The position numbers and the translations under genes were made by a program. Of a stretch of DNA of 64,000 nucleotides, positions 9,538 to 17,834 are shown piece by piece. The notes beneath the pieces are model-generated. The model saw only the letters and a list, made by a program, of their open reading frames with translations. It was not told the DNA's origin and made no database searches. The stretch lies in NCBI GenBank assembly GCA_016699445.1, contig CP064976.1, positions 2,418,001-2,482,000 on the forward strand. Reading direction: 5' to 3'. This stretch comes from Deltaproteobacteria bacterium. GTDB lineage: Bacteria > UBA10199 > JACPAL01 > GCA-016699445. The stretch's first letter is position 1. Every line of letters starts with the position of its first letter.

Positions 9538-10287
9538 TTAGGGCTTGAGATAGTTTTCAACTTTTAATTTTTCTCGATATTGATTGAGCCAAAGTGTGAA
9601 AAGTTGATTTGAATCTATAGATGCGGTATTTGTGAAAGTTTCTTTTTCAGTCTCAGGAGCTTTTTTAACTTTTTTATTTTCTGCTTTTTGAGATTGTTCT
9701 TGAATCTGTTTTTTCTGAGAATTGATTGTTGAAAGAGATTTTTCTAGCTCATCATGCCATGGATTGTAGAGTTCTTCGACAACAACTCCCATTTTTTCTA
9801 TGAGAATTTGTCGACGGATGACATCTTCAAAATTTTCTCCATAATTTGCACGATAAAAAGGTAAAAACTTTTCCCGATAATTAATCAGATCAAATTTGCC
9901 ATCAGGAAATATGTTTTTATCATCTCTAATAGCGTTAGCTAATTCTTCATCACTTACATCAAGAGGTAATGTCAGGGCATACTGAGACATGAGCTCCCTT
10001 TGTATGAGTTGTTGGATAACATTTTGTTCAACAAATCCTCGTAAGCCTTCTGGGAAGCCACCTTCTTTCATATTTTCCCGAAACCGATTCATGGTAGCTT
10101 CCAAATTAATTTCGTATTTTTTTCTCGTGATATGAGAGTCTCCAACTTTGGCAATAAATTGGTGACTATCTTGGTAGCGATTGGCCAATCTTGAATACCC
10201 AAAAAAAAGGATAAAGGTCAGAATAATAAGGCCTAATACTGTTTTGACGAGCCAAGAGTTGGCGTGTTTTCTCATGAAGGTTAACAT
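9538..10287 (-). CDS. SurA/PpiD N-terminal-like membrane-anchored periplasmic protein
   Basis: The product, about 249 residues, begins MLTFMRKHANSWLVKT followed by one hydrophobic segment (about residues 16-32), which closely resembles the membrane anchor of the periplasmic chaperone PpiD. A SurA N-terminal-like helical domain follows (KVGDSHITRKKYEINLE ... FVEQNVIQQLIQRELM). No parvulin-type peptidyl-prolyl isomerase domain is present; the C-terminus is a Lys/Glu-rich linker and a short helical tail. It probably assists folding of exported proteins as a chaperone without isomerase activity. I chose the internal ATG at 10287 by similarity to PpiD; an in-frame start at 10326 adds 13 residues. 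It is upstream of cca in the same orientation and divergent from mreB. Confidence 0.75.
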   Translation of the reverse strand: MLTFMRKHANSWLVKTVLGLIILTFILFFGYSRLANRYQDSHQFIAKVGDSHITRKKYEINLEATMNRFRENMKEGGFPEGLRGFVEQNVIQQLIQRELMSQYALTLPLDVSDEELANAIRDDKNIFPDGKFDLINYREKFLPFYRANYGENFEDVIRRQILIEKMGVVVEELYNPWHDELEKSLSTINSQKKQIQEQSQKAENKKVKKAPETEKETFTNTASIDSNQLFTLWLNQYREKLKVENYLKP

Positions 10288-10385
10288 AGAAAAAAGGTGA
10301 TACTGGCGAATCCTGTCTGAAATCAACTAGTTTGTTGTTATATTTCTTGCTCTACTTTCTTCAAAATGATAATTAGCAAGATTCT

Positions 10386-11420
10386 ATGATACTAGATCGC
10401 GTTCTCGGTTTATTTTCCAATGATCTTGCTATTGATCTTGGAACTGCCAATACACTTGTGTTTGTAAAAGGAAAGGGCATCATCGCTTTTGAGCCATCAG
10501 TTGTGGCTGTTCAGCGTGATGCTCGAGGGGTTCGAAAGGTTTTAGCTGTGGGTAAAGAAGCCAAAGAGATGTTGGGCCGAACTCCTGGCACTATTGAAGC
10601 TATTCGCCCCATGCGAGAAGGCGTTATCGCAGATTTTGAAGTTACAGAAGCTATGTTGCGCTACTTTATTCGCAAAGCGCATAATCGTAAAACTCTCATT
10701 CGCCCTCGTATCATTATCTGTGTGCCTTTTGGAATTACAGAAGTTGAAAAAAGGGCTGTTCGTGAATCAGCTGCTTCGGCTGGAGCTAGAGAGGTATTTT
10801 TGATTGAACAGCCTATGGCCGCAGCTATCGGCGCAGGGTTGCCTATCACAGAGCCTTCCGGGAATATGATTGTTGATATTGGTGGTGGTACAACTCAAGT
10901 AGCTGTTATCTCCTTAGCTGGTATTGTTTACAGTAAATCAGTGCGCACGGCTGGTGATAAGCTAGATGAATCCATCGTGAATTATTTGAAGCGTAAATAT
11001 AATTTGCTCATTGGTGAAAGAACTGCAGAACAGATAAAAATTAATATTGGAACAGCTTATCCTGAAAAGGAAGTGCGGACAATGGAAGTGAAGGGGCGTG
11101 ATTTAGTCGCAGGTGTGCCAAAGACTTTTGAAATTAATTCTGAAGAAGTTAGAGAAGCTATACAAGAACCTATGAATGTTATCGTTGAGACTGTTAAAAC
11201 AGCCCTTGAACGTACTCCGCCAGAGCTGGCATCTGATATTGTGGATCGTGGTATAGTCTTGGCTGGTGGTGGCGCTTGTATCCGAAATATTGATATCTTG
11301 CTTCGTGAAGAAACTTCACTGCCTGTGATGGTTGCTGAAGATCCTCAAACGTGTGTCGTCCTGGGTACGGGGATGGCTCTTGATCAACTAGATACACTCA
11401 AAGGTATTACAATTACATAA
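10386..11420 (+). CDS. mreB: Rod shape-determining protein MreB
   Basis: MreB is the bacterial actin homologue that forms membrane-associated filaments directing lateral peptidoglycan synthesis. The 344-residue product begins MILDRVLGLFSNDLAIDLG and has the actin-fold nucleotide-binding motifs DLGTANTLV (phosphate 1), VDIGGGTTQVAVIS (phosphate 2) and LAGGGACI (adenosine). The length is standard and the gene is intact. It opens the mreB-mreC-mreD-mrdA-rodA operon; mreC starts 2 nt after its stop. No strong Shine-Dalgarno sequence is visible before the ATG. Confidence 0.98.
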   Translation: MILDRVLGLFSNDLAIDLGTANTLVFVKGKGIIAFEPSVVAVQRDARGVRKVLAVGKEAKEMLGRTPGTIEAIRPMREGVIADFEVTEAMLRYFIRKAHNRKTLIRPRIIICVPFGITEVEKRAVRESAASAGAREVFLIEQPMAAAIGAGLPITEPSGNMIVDIGGGTTQVAVISLAGIVYSKSVRTAGDKLDESIVNYLKRKYNLLIGERTAEQIKINIGTAYPEKEVRTMEVKGRDLVAGVPKTFEINSEEVREAIQEPMNVIVETVKTALERTPPELASDIVDRGIVLAGGGACIRNIDILLREETSLPVMVAEDPQTCVVLGTGMALDQLDTLKGITIT

Positions 11421-11422
11421 GC

Positions 11423-12265
11423 ATGGATTCTTTTGGCCGAACTTTTAGAAGGATTATTTTTGCTGTAATCCTTTTAGGGGTTGTGCTTCCCGTTCTGTAT
11501 TTTCATAAAGATATCGAAGATAAACAATCTTTTCGATGGATTGACCGACCTATTAACTTTGTTATTAATCCAATTTCCAGAGCCATTGTCTGGGTTGAAG
11601 ATAAATTTCATGCAACATTTCAGCATTATTTTTGGCTTGTTTCTTTAGCTAAAGAGAATACCCGTTTAAAACAAGAAATACAGTCCTATGAAGTGGATAT
11701 TATTCAACATCGAGAGGTTGAAAAAGAGAGGGATCGTTTATTAGCTCTTTTGTCGATGAAAAAAGAGGATAATTCGAGCTGGATTGGTGGTCGCGTTATT
11801 TCCTTTTCGCCAACAGGTCCTTTTCGTCAGCTCACCATTGATCAAGGTTCTGAAGATGGTGTACAAAAAAGAGCTGCTGTTATTTCTAGCCAAGGATTAT
11901 TGGGGCAGGTCAATAAGGTTATGCCTCATTCAAGCCAAGTACTTCTTATTATTGATCCCACAAGTGCTGTAGATGTGCGAATTGATGGTACAGATGCTCG
12001 AGGGTTGGTGGTGGGAAGAAGTAAAAAGTTAGAGTTAAATCGGGATTTTTTTATAGGAGTCTTTGAGTACCTTAATCAAACTGCTCAGATTGATGATGGT
12101 GTGGCCGTAACAACATCTGGTCTTGATGGGATTTATCCTGAAGGTCTTTTGGTAGGCTATGTTCATGGTAATAAGAAGAAAAAGTTCGAAATTTTTCAAG
12201 AAGCAGAAGTCTTGCCATCAGTTGACTTCTTTAAAGTAAGAGAAGTTTTAATTCAAAAAAAATGA
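11423..12265 (+). CDS. mreC: Rod shape-determining protein MreC
   Basis: MreC is a bitopic inner-membrane protein that links MreB to the periplasmic elongasome and activates PBP2. The 280-residue product has one N-terminal transmembrane segment (about 9-27), a coiled coil (about 70-115, LKQEIQSYEVDIIQHREVEKERD-like region) and the beta-rich MreC core (GRVISFSP ... LTIDQGSEDGV ... GLLGQVNKV). It overlaps mreD by 4 nt. Confidence 0.96.
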   Translation: MDSFGRTFRRIIFAVILLGVVLPVLYFHKDIEDKQSFRWIDRPINFVINPISRAIVWVEDKFHATFQHYFWLVSLAKENTRLKQEIQSYEVDIIQHREVEKERDRLLALLSMKKEDNSSWIGGRVISFSPTGPFRQLTIDQGSEDGVQKRAAVISSQGLLGQVNKVMPHSSQVLLIIDPTSAVDVRIDGTDARGLVVGRSKKLELNRDFFIGVFEYLNQTAQIDDGVAVTTSGLDGIYPEGLLVGYVHGNKKKKFEIFQEAEVLPSVDFFKVREVLIQKK

Positions 12266-12750
12266 AACGATTTATTGGTCTCCTTTTGATTTCAATTTTT
12301 TCTTTGGTTATCCAAGGAAACTTAAAATATTTACCAACTCCTTTTTTACGAATTGATTTGCTCTTGTTGACAGTTTTCTATCTTGGTTTTTTTGTTCCAT
12401 TCTTCTCAGGGATATTTTGGATTATAGTAATGGCGCTTATTCAAGAAGCTTGGAGTGTTCCTTTTCATGGACCACTTTTATTTACGTATTTGATTTTTTT
12501 CTTTTTTCTCAGGTCATTTCATAAAAATTTATTTTTTCAGGAAGATGCTTCACAAGTTTTGTGGGTATTTGTTTTATCTTTTGTTTCACGCTGGATGATT
12601 CAGGGTATCTTGCTTGTCTTCGATTATTCAGGTCAGGTAAATTTTTTGCAGACAATTTTGTTCAGTGTTTTTCAAGGGGTTGCTTCGATAGCATTTTTCC
12701 CACTGTTGAACTGGTTAATAAAGGAGTCTGACGATCCCTATGCCTATTGA
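12262..12750 (+). CDS. mreD: Rod shape-determining protein MreD
   Basis: MreD is a small polytopic membrane protein of the elongasome. The 162-residue product is almost entirely hydrophobic with about five predicted transmembrane segments, as expected. The call rests on hydrophobicity, length and position between mreC and mrdA, because the family is poorly conserved in sequence. The start overlaps the mreC stop (ATGA) and the end overlaps mrdA by 11 nt. Confidence 0.92.
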   Translation: MKRFIGLLLISIFSLVIQGNLKYLPTPFLRIDLLLLTVFYLGFFVPFFSGIFWIIVMALIQEAWSVPFHGPLLFTYLIFFFFLRSFHKNLFFQEDASQVLWVFVLSFVSRWMIQGILLVFDYSGQVNFLQTILFSVFQGVASIAFFPLLNWLIKESDDPYAY

Positions 12751-14641
12751 TTTTTCAGACTCAAAATCAGGAGAACGATCTAAAAGAATTTCTTTTGCCT
12801 TTGCGCTTGTCTTTTTCTTTTTTTTAACGGTTATCTGTCGTCTTTTTTATCTTCAAATCATCAAGGGTAATTTTTATCGAAATTTTTCATCTATACATAC
12901 GATGAAAGAAATTAAAATTCCTGCCGGTCGTGGAATTATTTTTGATCGTAATCATGTAGCTATTGCTGAAAATAGACCTTCTTTTGATTTAGTGATTATT
13001 CCTCAACATGTGAAGAATCTGGAAGCTATTAAAAATGCTTTAGGCAAAATTGTAAATATTTCCTCTGAAACGATTGATTCAAAATGGAAAGAGGGGATGC
13101 GACAACCTAAGTTTTACCCCATCACACTTGTTTCGGATATTTCTTATGACACTGCTGTAAAAATAAGAGGATTAAAGGTTTCTCAAGCTGATGATGAAAA
13201 TGAAAATCTTGATTTAAGAGGTGTCGAGGTTGTTGTGCGACCTTTGAGAAGTTACCCTCAAGGCCCTATTGCAACAAATACTTTGGGTTATATTGCCGAA
13301 ATATCTGAAAAGGAACTTCTTAAAAGACAAAAAACTGATCCTGGTCGTTATAGTTTGGGAGATCTCGTTGGCGCTGCAGGTATTGAAAAATATTGGGAAC
13401 CTTATTTAAAAGGGACTGATGGATATGATTTGAAAATTGTCGATGCCGCAGGTCGAGAAATTGACAATGATGATGTTGCTATTTTTCGAGAACATCGAGA
13501 TTCAGAACATGGGAAAAATGTTGTTTTGACCATTGATAGTCGTCTTCAAAAAGTAGCTGAAGAAAAATATGCCGGCCGCTCAGGAGGCTTGGTGGCACTC
13601 GATCCTCGAACGGGTGAAGTCCTGGCGATTGTAAGTTTGCCATCCTACAATCCAGATCATCTGGCTTCAAATGTTTCTCATAGTATATGGGCTGAAATTG
13701 TTTCTGATACTCGTAATCTACTTCTTAATCGTGCCATTCAAGGTACATATCCTCCAGGGTCAACCTTTAAAATAATTACTTCTATTGCAGCTTTGGAAGA
13801 GGGCGTGGTGAAGGAAGATGAATCTATTTTTTGTCCAGGTGGTATGCAGTACGGAGGTAGATTTTTTAAATGTTGGAGAAAAGGTGGTCATGGAAGCACT
13901 TCAATTCACAGAGCTATTGCTGAGTCTTGTGATACTTTTTATTATCAGCTGAGTTTGAAGCTGGGTGTTGATAAGATTGCTAAGTATGCAAAAATGTTTG
14001 GTATGGGAAAGTTGACGGGACTAGATTTGGAAGGTGAAAAATCAGGTCTTGTCCCAACGAGTGAATGGAAAAAACGGGTCTTTAAAGAAGAGTGGCAACC
14101 TGGAGAAAATCTCTCAATTTCTGTTGGTCAAGGTTATGATACCGCAACACCTCTTCAGAATGCTTTAATGGTTGCGCAAGTTGCTATGGGGAAAAAAATT
14201 ACACCCCATCTTCTTAAAGAAATTGAAAATGACGAAGGGGATGTTGTTTTTACTCATCCAAACAAAGAATCAGAACCTCTACCGATCTCCCAGCATACAC
14301 TAGATATTGTTCATGCAGGTATGCGTGATGCCATTCAAAGTGATGGCGGAACTGCTCATGGTATTAGAACTCCTGACTACGAAATGGCTGGAAAAACAGG
14401 GACTGCACAAGTGATCAGTGAAGAGGGAAAATCAAGAGCTCGAGGAATAAATACTGGAGATCATGCTTGGTTTGTCGTTTATGCACCCTATAAAGATCCT
14501 CAAATAGCTATAGGTGTTATTGTGGAACATGGAGGATTTGGTGCCTCTGCAGCGGCACCTATTGCTCGAGCTGTTTTGGACGAGTATATTAAGATTCATA
14601 AATTACTTCCTGAGAAAGTTGTTATGAAGGGTGGTGAATAA
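12740..14641 (+). CDS. mrdA: Penicillin-binding protein 2 (peptidoglycan D,D-transpeptidase)
   Basis: PBP2 cross-links nascent peptidoglycan during cell elongation, working with the glycosyltransferase RodA. The 633-residue product has one N-terminal membrane anchor (about 18-38), a PBP dimer/pedestal domain (about 50-250) and a transpeptidase domain with the three active-site motifs: GSTFK (catalytic Ser), SCD and KTGTA. The gene is intact and its stop overlaps the rodA start by one base (TAATG). Confidence 0.97.
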   Translation: MPIDFSDSKSGERSKRISFAFALVFFFFLTVICRLFYLQIIKGNFYRNFSSIHTMKEIKIPAGRGIIFDRNHVAIAENRPSFDLVIIPQHVKNLEAIKNALGKIVNISSETIDSKWKEGMRQPKFYPITLVSDISYDTAVKIRGLKVSQADDENENLDLRGVEVVVRPLRSYPQGPIATNTLGYIAEISEKELLKRQKTDPGRYSLGDLVGAAGIEKYWEPYLKGTDGYDLKIVDAAGREIDNDDVAIFREHRDSEHGKNVVLTIDSRLQKVAEEKYAGRSGGLVALDPRTGEVLAIVSLPSYNPDHLASNVSHSIWAEIVSDTRNLLLNRAIQGTYPPGSTFKIITSIAALEEGVVKEDESIFCPGGMQYGGRFFKCWRKGGHGSTSIHRAIAESCDTFYYQLSLKLGVDKIAKYAKMFGMGKLTGLDLEGEKSGLVPTSEWKKRVFKEEWQPGENLSISVGQGYDTATPLQNALMVAQVAMGKKITPHLLKEIENDEGDVVFTHPNKESEPLPISQHTLDIVHAGMRDAIQSDGGTAHGIRTPDYEMAGKTGTAQVISEEGKSRARGINTGDHAWFVVYAPYKDPQIAIGVIVEHGGFGASAAAPIARAVLDEYIKIHKLLPEKVVMKGGE

Positions 14642-15747
14642 TGTTTAACCAGCGCCTTAAAATGCATTTTCATTGGCCGCTTTTTTGGGTGGCATTAGCT
14701 TTGTGTGGTATTGGTCTCTTGAATCTTCATAGTGCTACTTACAATATATCTACAGGTGGTGTTTCAGGAATGCTTATTTCTCAATTGATGTGGTTTGGGA
14801 TTGGCTTTGTCGTTTCATTTATTATTCTTTTTATTGATTATCGTGTTTTTTTAACGTTGGCTTATCCAACCTACTTTCTTTCGATTGTACTTCTTGTGTT
14901 GGTGGCTCTTTTTGGGAAAGAAGTTGCTGGAAATAAAAATTGGCTTGTCGTTGGTCCTGTAAGTTTTCAACCTTCAGAATTTGCCAAAATGGCTTTTATT
15001 CTGACGATGGCAAAATATCTTTCAGAACATCCCCCTTCATTTCGCAGTTATGGTTGGTTAGAGTTGATTGTGCCTCTTATTTTGTTTGTCATTCCTTTAG
15101 GTCTTATTTTGATTGGAAAAGATATAGGTTCGAGTTTGTTTCTAATTGCTACTTTTGCTTCTTTGATCATGTTTGCTGGAGTCAAAAAGCAAATTGTTTT
15201 GGTCTGTTTAGTGATTGGTATTATTGGCTCAGTAGGTGCTTATCAAAAAATGATGTCAGGCCATCAGAAGGCTCGTATTTTGGCCTTCTTGCATCCTGAT
15301 GAAGATCCAAAGGGTAGAGGGTATCATTTATTACAATCTAAAATTGCAGTAGGGTCAGGGCAACTTGTAGGAAAAGGATACTTGAAAGGAATGCATAATA
15401 AATTACTTTATCTTCCAGAAAAGCATACAGATTTCATTTTTCCAGTTTGGGCTGAAGAGTGGGGGTTTCTAGGGTCTTTGGTTATATTAGGATTTTATAT
15501 GGCACTTCTCATCATTGGTCTTCTTCAAGCCGCTCAAGCAAAGGAGAGTTTTGGGTTGTTTTTAGCACTTGGAGTGACGTCGTTATTTTTCTGGCAAATT
15601 GTTATTAATTTAGGAGGTGTTTTGGGTTTGCTTCCTTTAACTGGGGTTACGCTTCCATTTTTGTCCTATGGGGGTTCTTCCTTAGTAATGATGATGGTTG
15701 GGACAAGTTTTTTGCTAAATATTTCGATGCGTCGATTTATGTTTTAA
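14641..15747 (+). CDS. rodA: Peptidoglycan glycosyltransferase RodA
   Basis: RodA is the SEDS-family glycosyltransferase that polymerises lipid II in the elongasome. The 368-residue product is polytopic (about ten membrane segments) with the SEDS hallmarks FQPSEFAKMAFI, GKDIGSSLF, LPEKHTDFIFPVWAEEWGF and LPFLSYGGSSLV. It ends the mre operon. Its last four bases overlap the convergent end of ppcA once the latter is frame-corrected. Confidence 0.97.
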   Translation: MFNQRLKMHFHWPLFWVALALCGIGLLNLHSATYNISTGGVSGMLISQLMWFGIGFVVSFIILFIDYRVFLTLAYPTYFLSIVLLVLVALFGKEVAGNKNWLVVGPVSFQPSEFAKMAFILTMAKYLSEHPPSFRSYGWLELIVPLILFVIPLGLILIGKDIGSSLFLIATFASLIMFAGVKKQIVLVCLVIGIIGSVGAYQKMMSGHQKARILAFLHPDEDPKGRGYHLLQSKIAVGSGQLVGKGYLKGMHNKLLYLPEKHTDFIFPVWAEEWGFLGSLVILGFYMALLIIGLLQAAQAKESFGLFLALGVTSLFFWQIVINLGGVLGLLPLTGVTLPFLSYGGSSLVMMMVGTSFLLNISMRRFMF

Positions 15748-17298
15748 CCAATACTTTTTCGAACTTTTGCTGCTCTGAGTACTTCAGAGCGTACTTCTTG
15801 TTTTGTAATTTCATTAAAGTTCTTTTGATGTTTTTCCCAATAATGAAAGATGTTCGAAGTTAAATTTCGATGAATATATTCATCTGAATTTGTTGGAATG
15901 AGTCTTTTCCCAGTAAATCTTCAATAGCCAATATATCTTCTTGAATGAGGCTCCATGCTGAATTTTTCTTAGCTAGGAGTTTTATATTTTCCCAATTCAT
16001 ATAGGCGCCCATTTCTACTAAATCTTCTTCAAGTGTTGGAAAATATTTTCTTATAGTTTTATCAAAGTTTCCTTTTTGCTTCTTTTGCAAAGCTTTTAAG
16101 GCTCGACCAGATCCAATTAAGCCAGGTGGAATACCTAATGAATAAAAGACTCCTGAGAATGTGATTGCTCTCGGAAGTGCTGTTGTATTTCCCATTTTTC
16201 GTGAATATCCAAAGTGTCCTGTATGTTGAATTCTTTCCCGATGAGATGGGATGAAAGGCGCAAATTGTTTTATTGTTTCTGCTAAACTTAAAATAACAGG
16301 ACGATAATACGAAGCAAAAAAATGGTCTAAAAAACTAATTTCTTCTAATTCATTTTTATCAAATATTTTTGGCTTCAGCTTTGGAAGTTTTGATTCTAGA
16401 GTCTGGATAGCTTTTTTTACTATTTCGATAGGATAATCATAACGAAATGCCGATTGAATAGTAACTGTTCTAATACCAGCATAATTTTTAAAGAAACGTT
16501 CTAGTGAAAGTGGAGAAAGGCCGCCACGAAAAGCCAATGAGCCGACACCGATCATTGGAAAAACAGGCACATGAGTTTCTTCTTTGAAAAGATAGTACTC
16601 AGAAATAGCACCGCGTGCAGATAAAATAGCTGCAAGATATCCCGCATCAAGGGCGGGATCAGAGCGGGCAATAAAAGGTCTTAAATACTTTGGTTTAACT
16701 CCAAAAATATCCTCATAGGATCGAATGTATTCTTTTAAAATTTGTCTTGATTGAATGAGTGATGCCGTTCCTTCGATTAAGGGAATTACTTCAAGATCAG
16801 TTGGCTTCATTAAAGCTTTGTCAAAAATTGATTTTTCAAACGGTAGAGCTTTTAGGGATTTTTTATGAACCATGATGAGTTGTGTGGCTGAACTTGTCAT
16901 GGGGAGAATCGCTTCAAAAATAGGGGGGAATGAACTTTATGTTCTTGAGCTGTATGAGCTGCTGTAATGAGTGTCATGAAAGATCGGGCCAGACGAAACC
17001 CTGACTCTTGAGAAATATTAGGAATTCTAAAAGTGAGGAGCTTATCTTTCCCTATTTGATGTTTTGAAAAATAATTGGGGTAAAGATTGAATAATCTTTC
17101 TATGACAGCTTCATCAACAAACTTTCCCTCCCAATCCCACATGTATTCAGAGCAGCCAAGTTCTGAAAATACCCGATAGCATTCTTCAATTTCATCATGA
17201 GTGGAAATAAAAGCAGAAGCGCTCCCCGATGTTTGCCACGGAGGAGCGCTTGAATTATCTGGATGTTGTGTAGCTATTGTTGCTGGTATTTTCCGCAT
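15744..17298 (-). CDS. ppcA: Archaeal-type phosphoenolpyruvate carboxylase, two apparent frameshifts
   Basis: PpcA carboxylates PEP with bicarbonate to oxaloacetate, an anaplerotic step feeding the TCA cycle. The product starts MRKIPATIATQHPDNSSAP, a signature of the short archaeal-type enzyme (about 500 aa) and not the 900-residue bacterial type. Other conserved segments are YMWDWEGKFVDEAVIERL, PLIEG, RSDPALDAGYLAAIL and GSGRALKAL. The frame breaks in a six-G run (16923-16928), where one more base gives SPPIFEAILPMTSS, and in a four-base run (15905-15908), where one more base gives LLGKRLIPTNSDEYIHRNLT and extends the C-terminus to the stop at 15744. The corrected length is 518 residues. It lies 8 nt downstream of trxA. 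Confidence 0.9.
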
Positions 17299-17306
17299 GA
17301 GCGGAA

Positions 17307-17636
17307 TTATAGCGCTTTTTTAATTAATCCTTCCAGTGTTGATTTGGGAACGGCTCCAACGACTTGATCAACTACCTTGCCATCTTTAAACAAGATAACT
17401 GTTGGAATTCCACGAACTCCAAACTTGGCGGGGCTTTCTGGATTGCTATCGATATCTACTTTGTAAACACCAATAGTGTCTTTAAATTGATTAGCTACTT
17501 CATCAACAACAGGAGCCAGAGCCCTACATGGGGCGCACCACGTGGCCCAGAAATCAACGAGGATAGGTTTGGTACTCTTTAAAATGTCGCGTTCAAAATT
17601 TTGATCTGTTGTGTGGAACACATTCTCGGAAGCCAT
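17307..17636 (-). CDS. trxA: Thioredoxin
   Basis: Thioredoxin reduces protein disulphides in the cytoplasm. The 109-residue product carries the active site FWATWCAPCRALAP and the cis-proline segment RGIPTVILFKDG, at standard single-domain length. I choose the ATG at 17636 because the AAGGAG ribosome-binding site is 7 nt before it; the ATG at 17642 adds only two residues and is too close to that site. It is followed by ppcA at 8 nt, so the two are probably co-transcribed. Confidence 0.96.
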   Translation of the reverse strand: MASENVFHTTDQNFERDILKSTKPILVDFWATWCAPCRALAPVVDEVANQFKDTIGVYKVDIDSNPESPAKFGVRGIPTVILFKDGKVVDQVVGAVPKSTLEGLIKKAL

Positions 17637-17783
17637 TTGCATTCTCCTTTTTAGTTTTGTGAATTTTTAACTTAAGAACTCATTTGCTATAAATCAAGAT
17701 GTTAGTCAGATTTTTTATTGACCTCAGTCTCAGTTTTTCACATAGGGCTACCACTTAAAAAGTTGTTTAAAATCATATGTTTG

Positions 17784-17809
17784 GAACGTTTAGAAAAAAG
17801 TAAACGTTC
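17784..17809. promoter_or_regulatory. Inverted repeat in the leader of the radical SAM gene
   Basis: GAACGTTT (17784-17791) and AAACGTTC (17802-17809) form a perfect 8-bp inverted repeat with a 10-nt A-rich spacer. It lies about 25 nt before the radical SAM start and just before its AAGGAG site. The symmetry and position suggest a repressor operator or a leader hairpin; no cognate regulator is visible nearby. Confidence 0.4.
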
Positions 17810-17834
17810 ATGAATTAATATAAGGAGAAAAGAA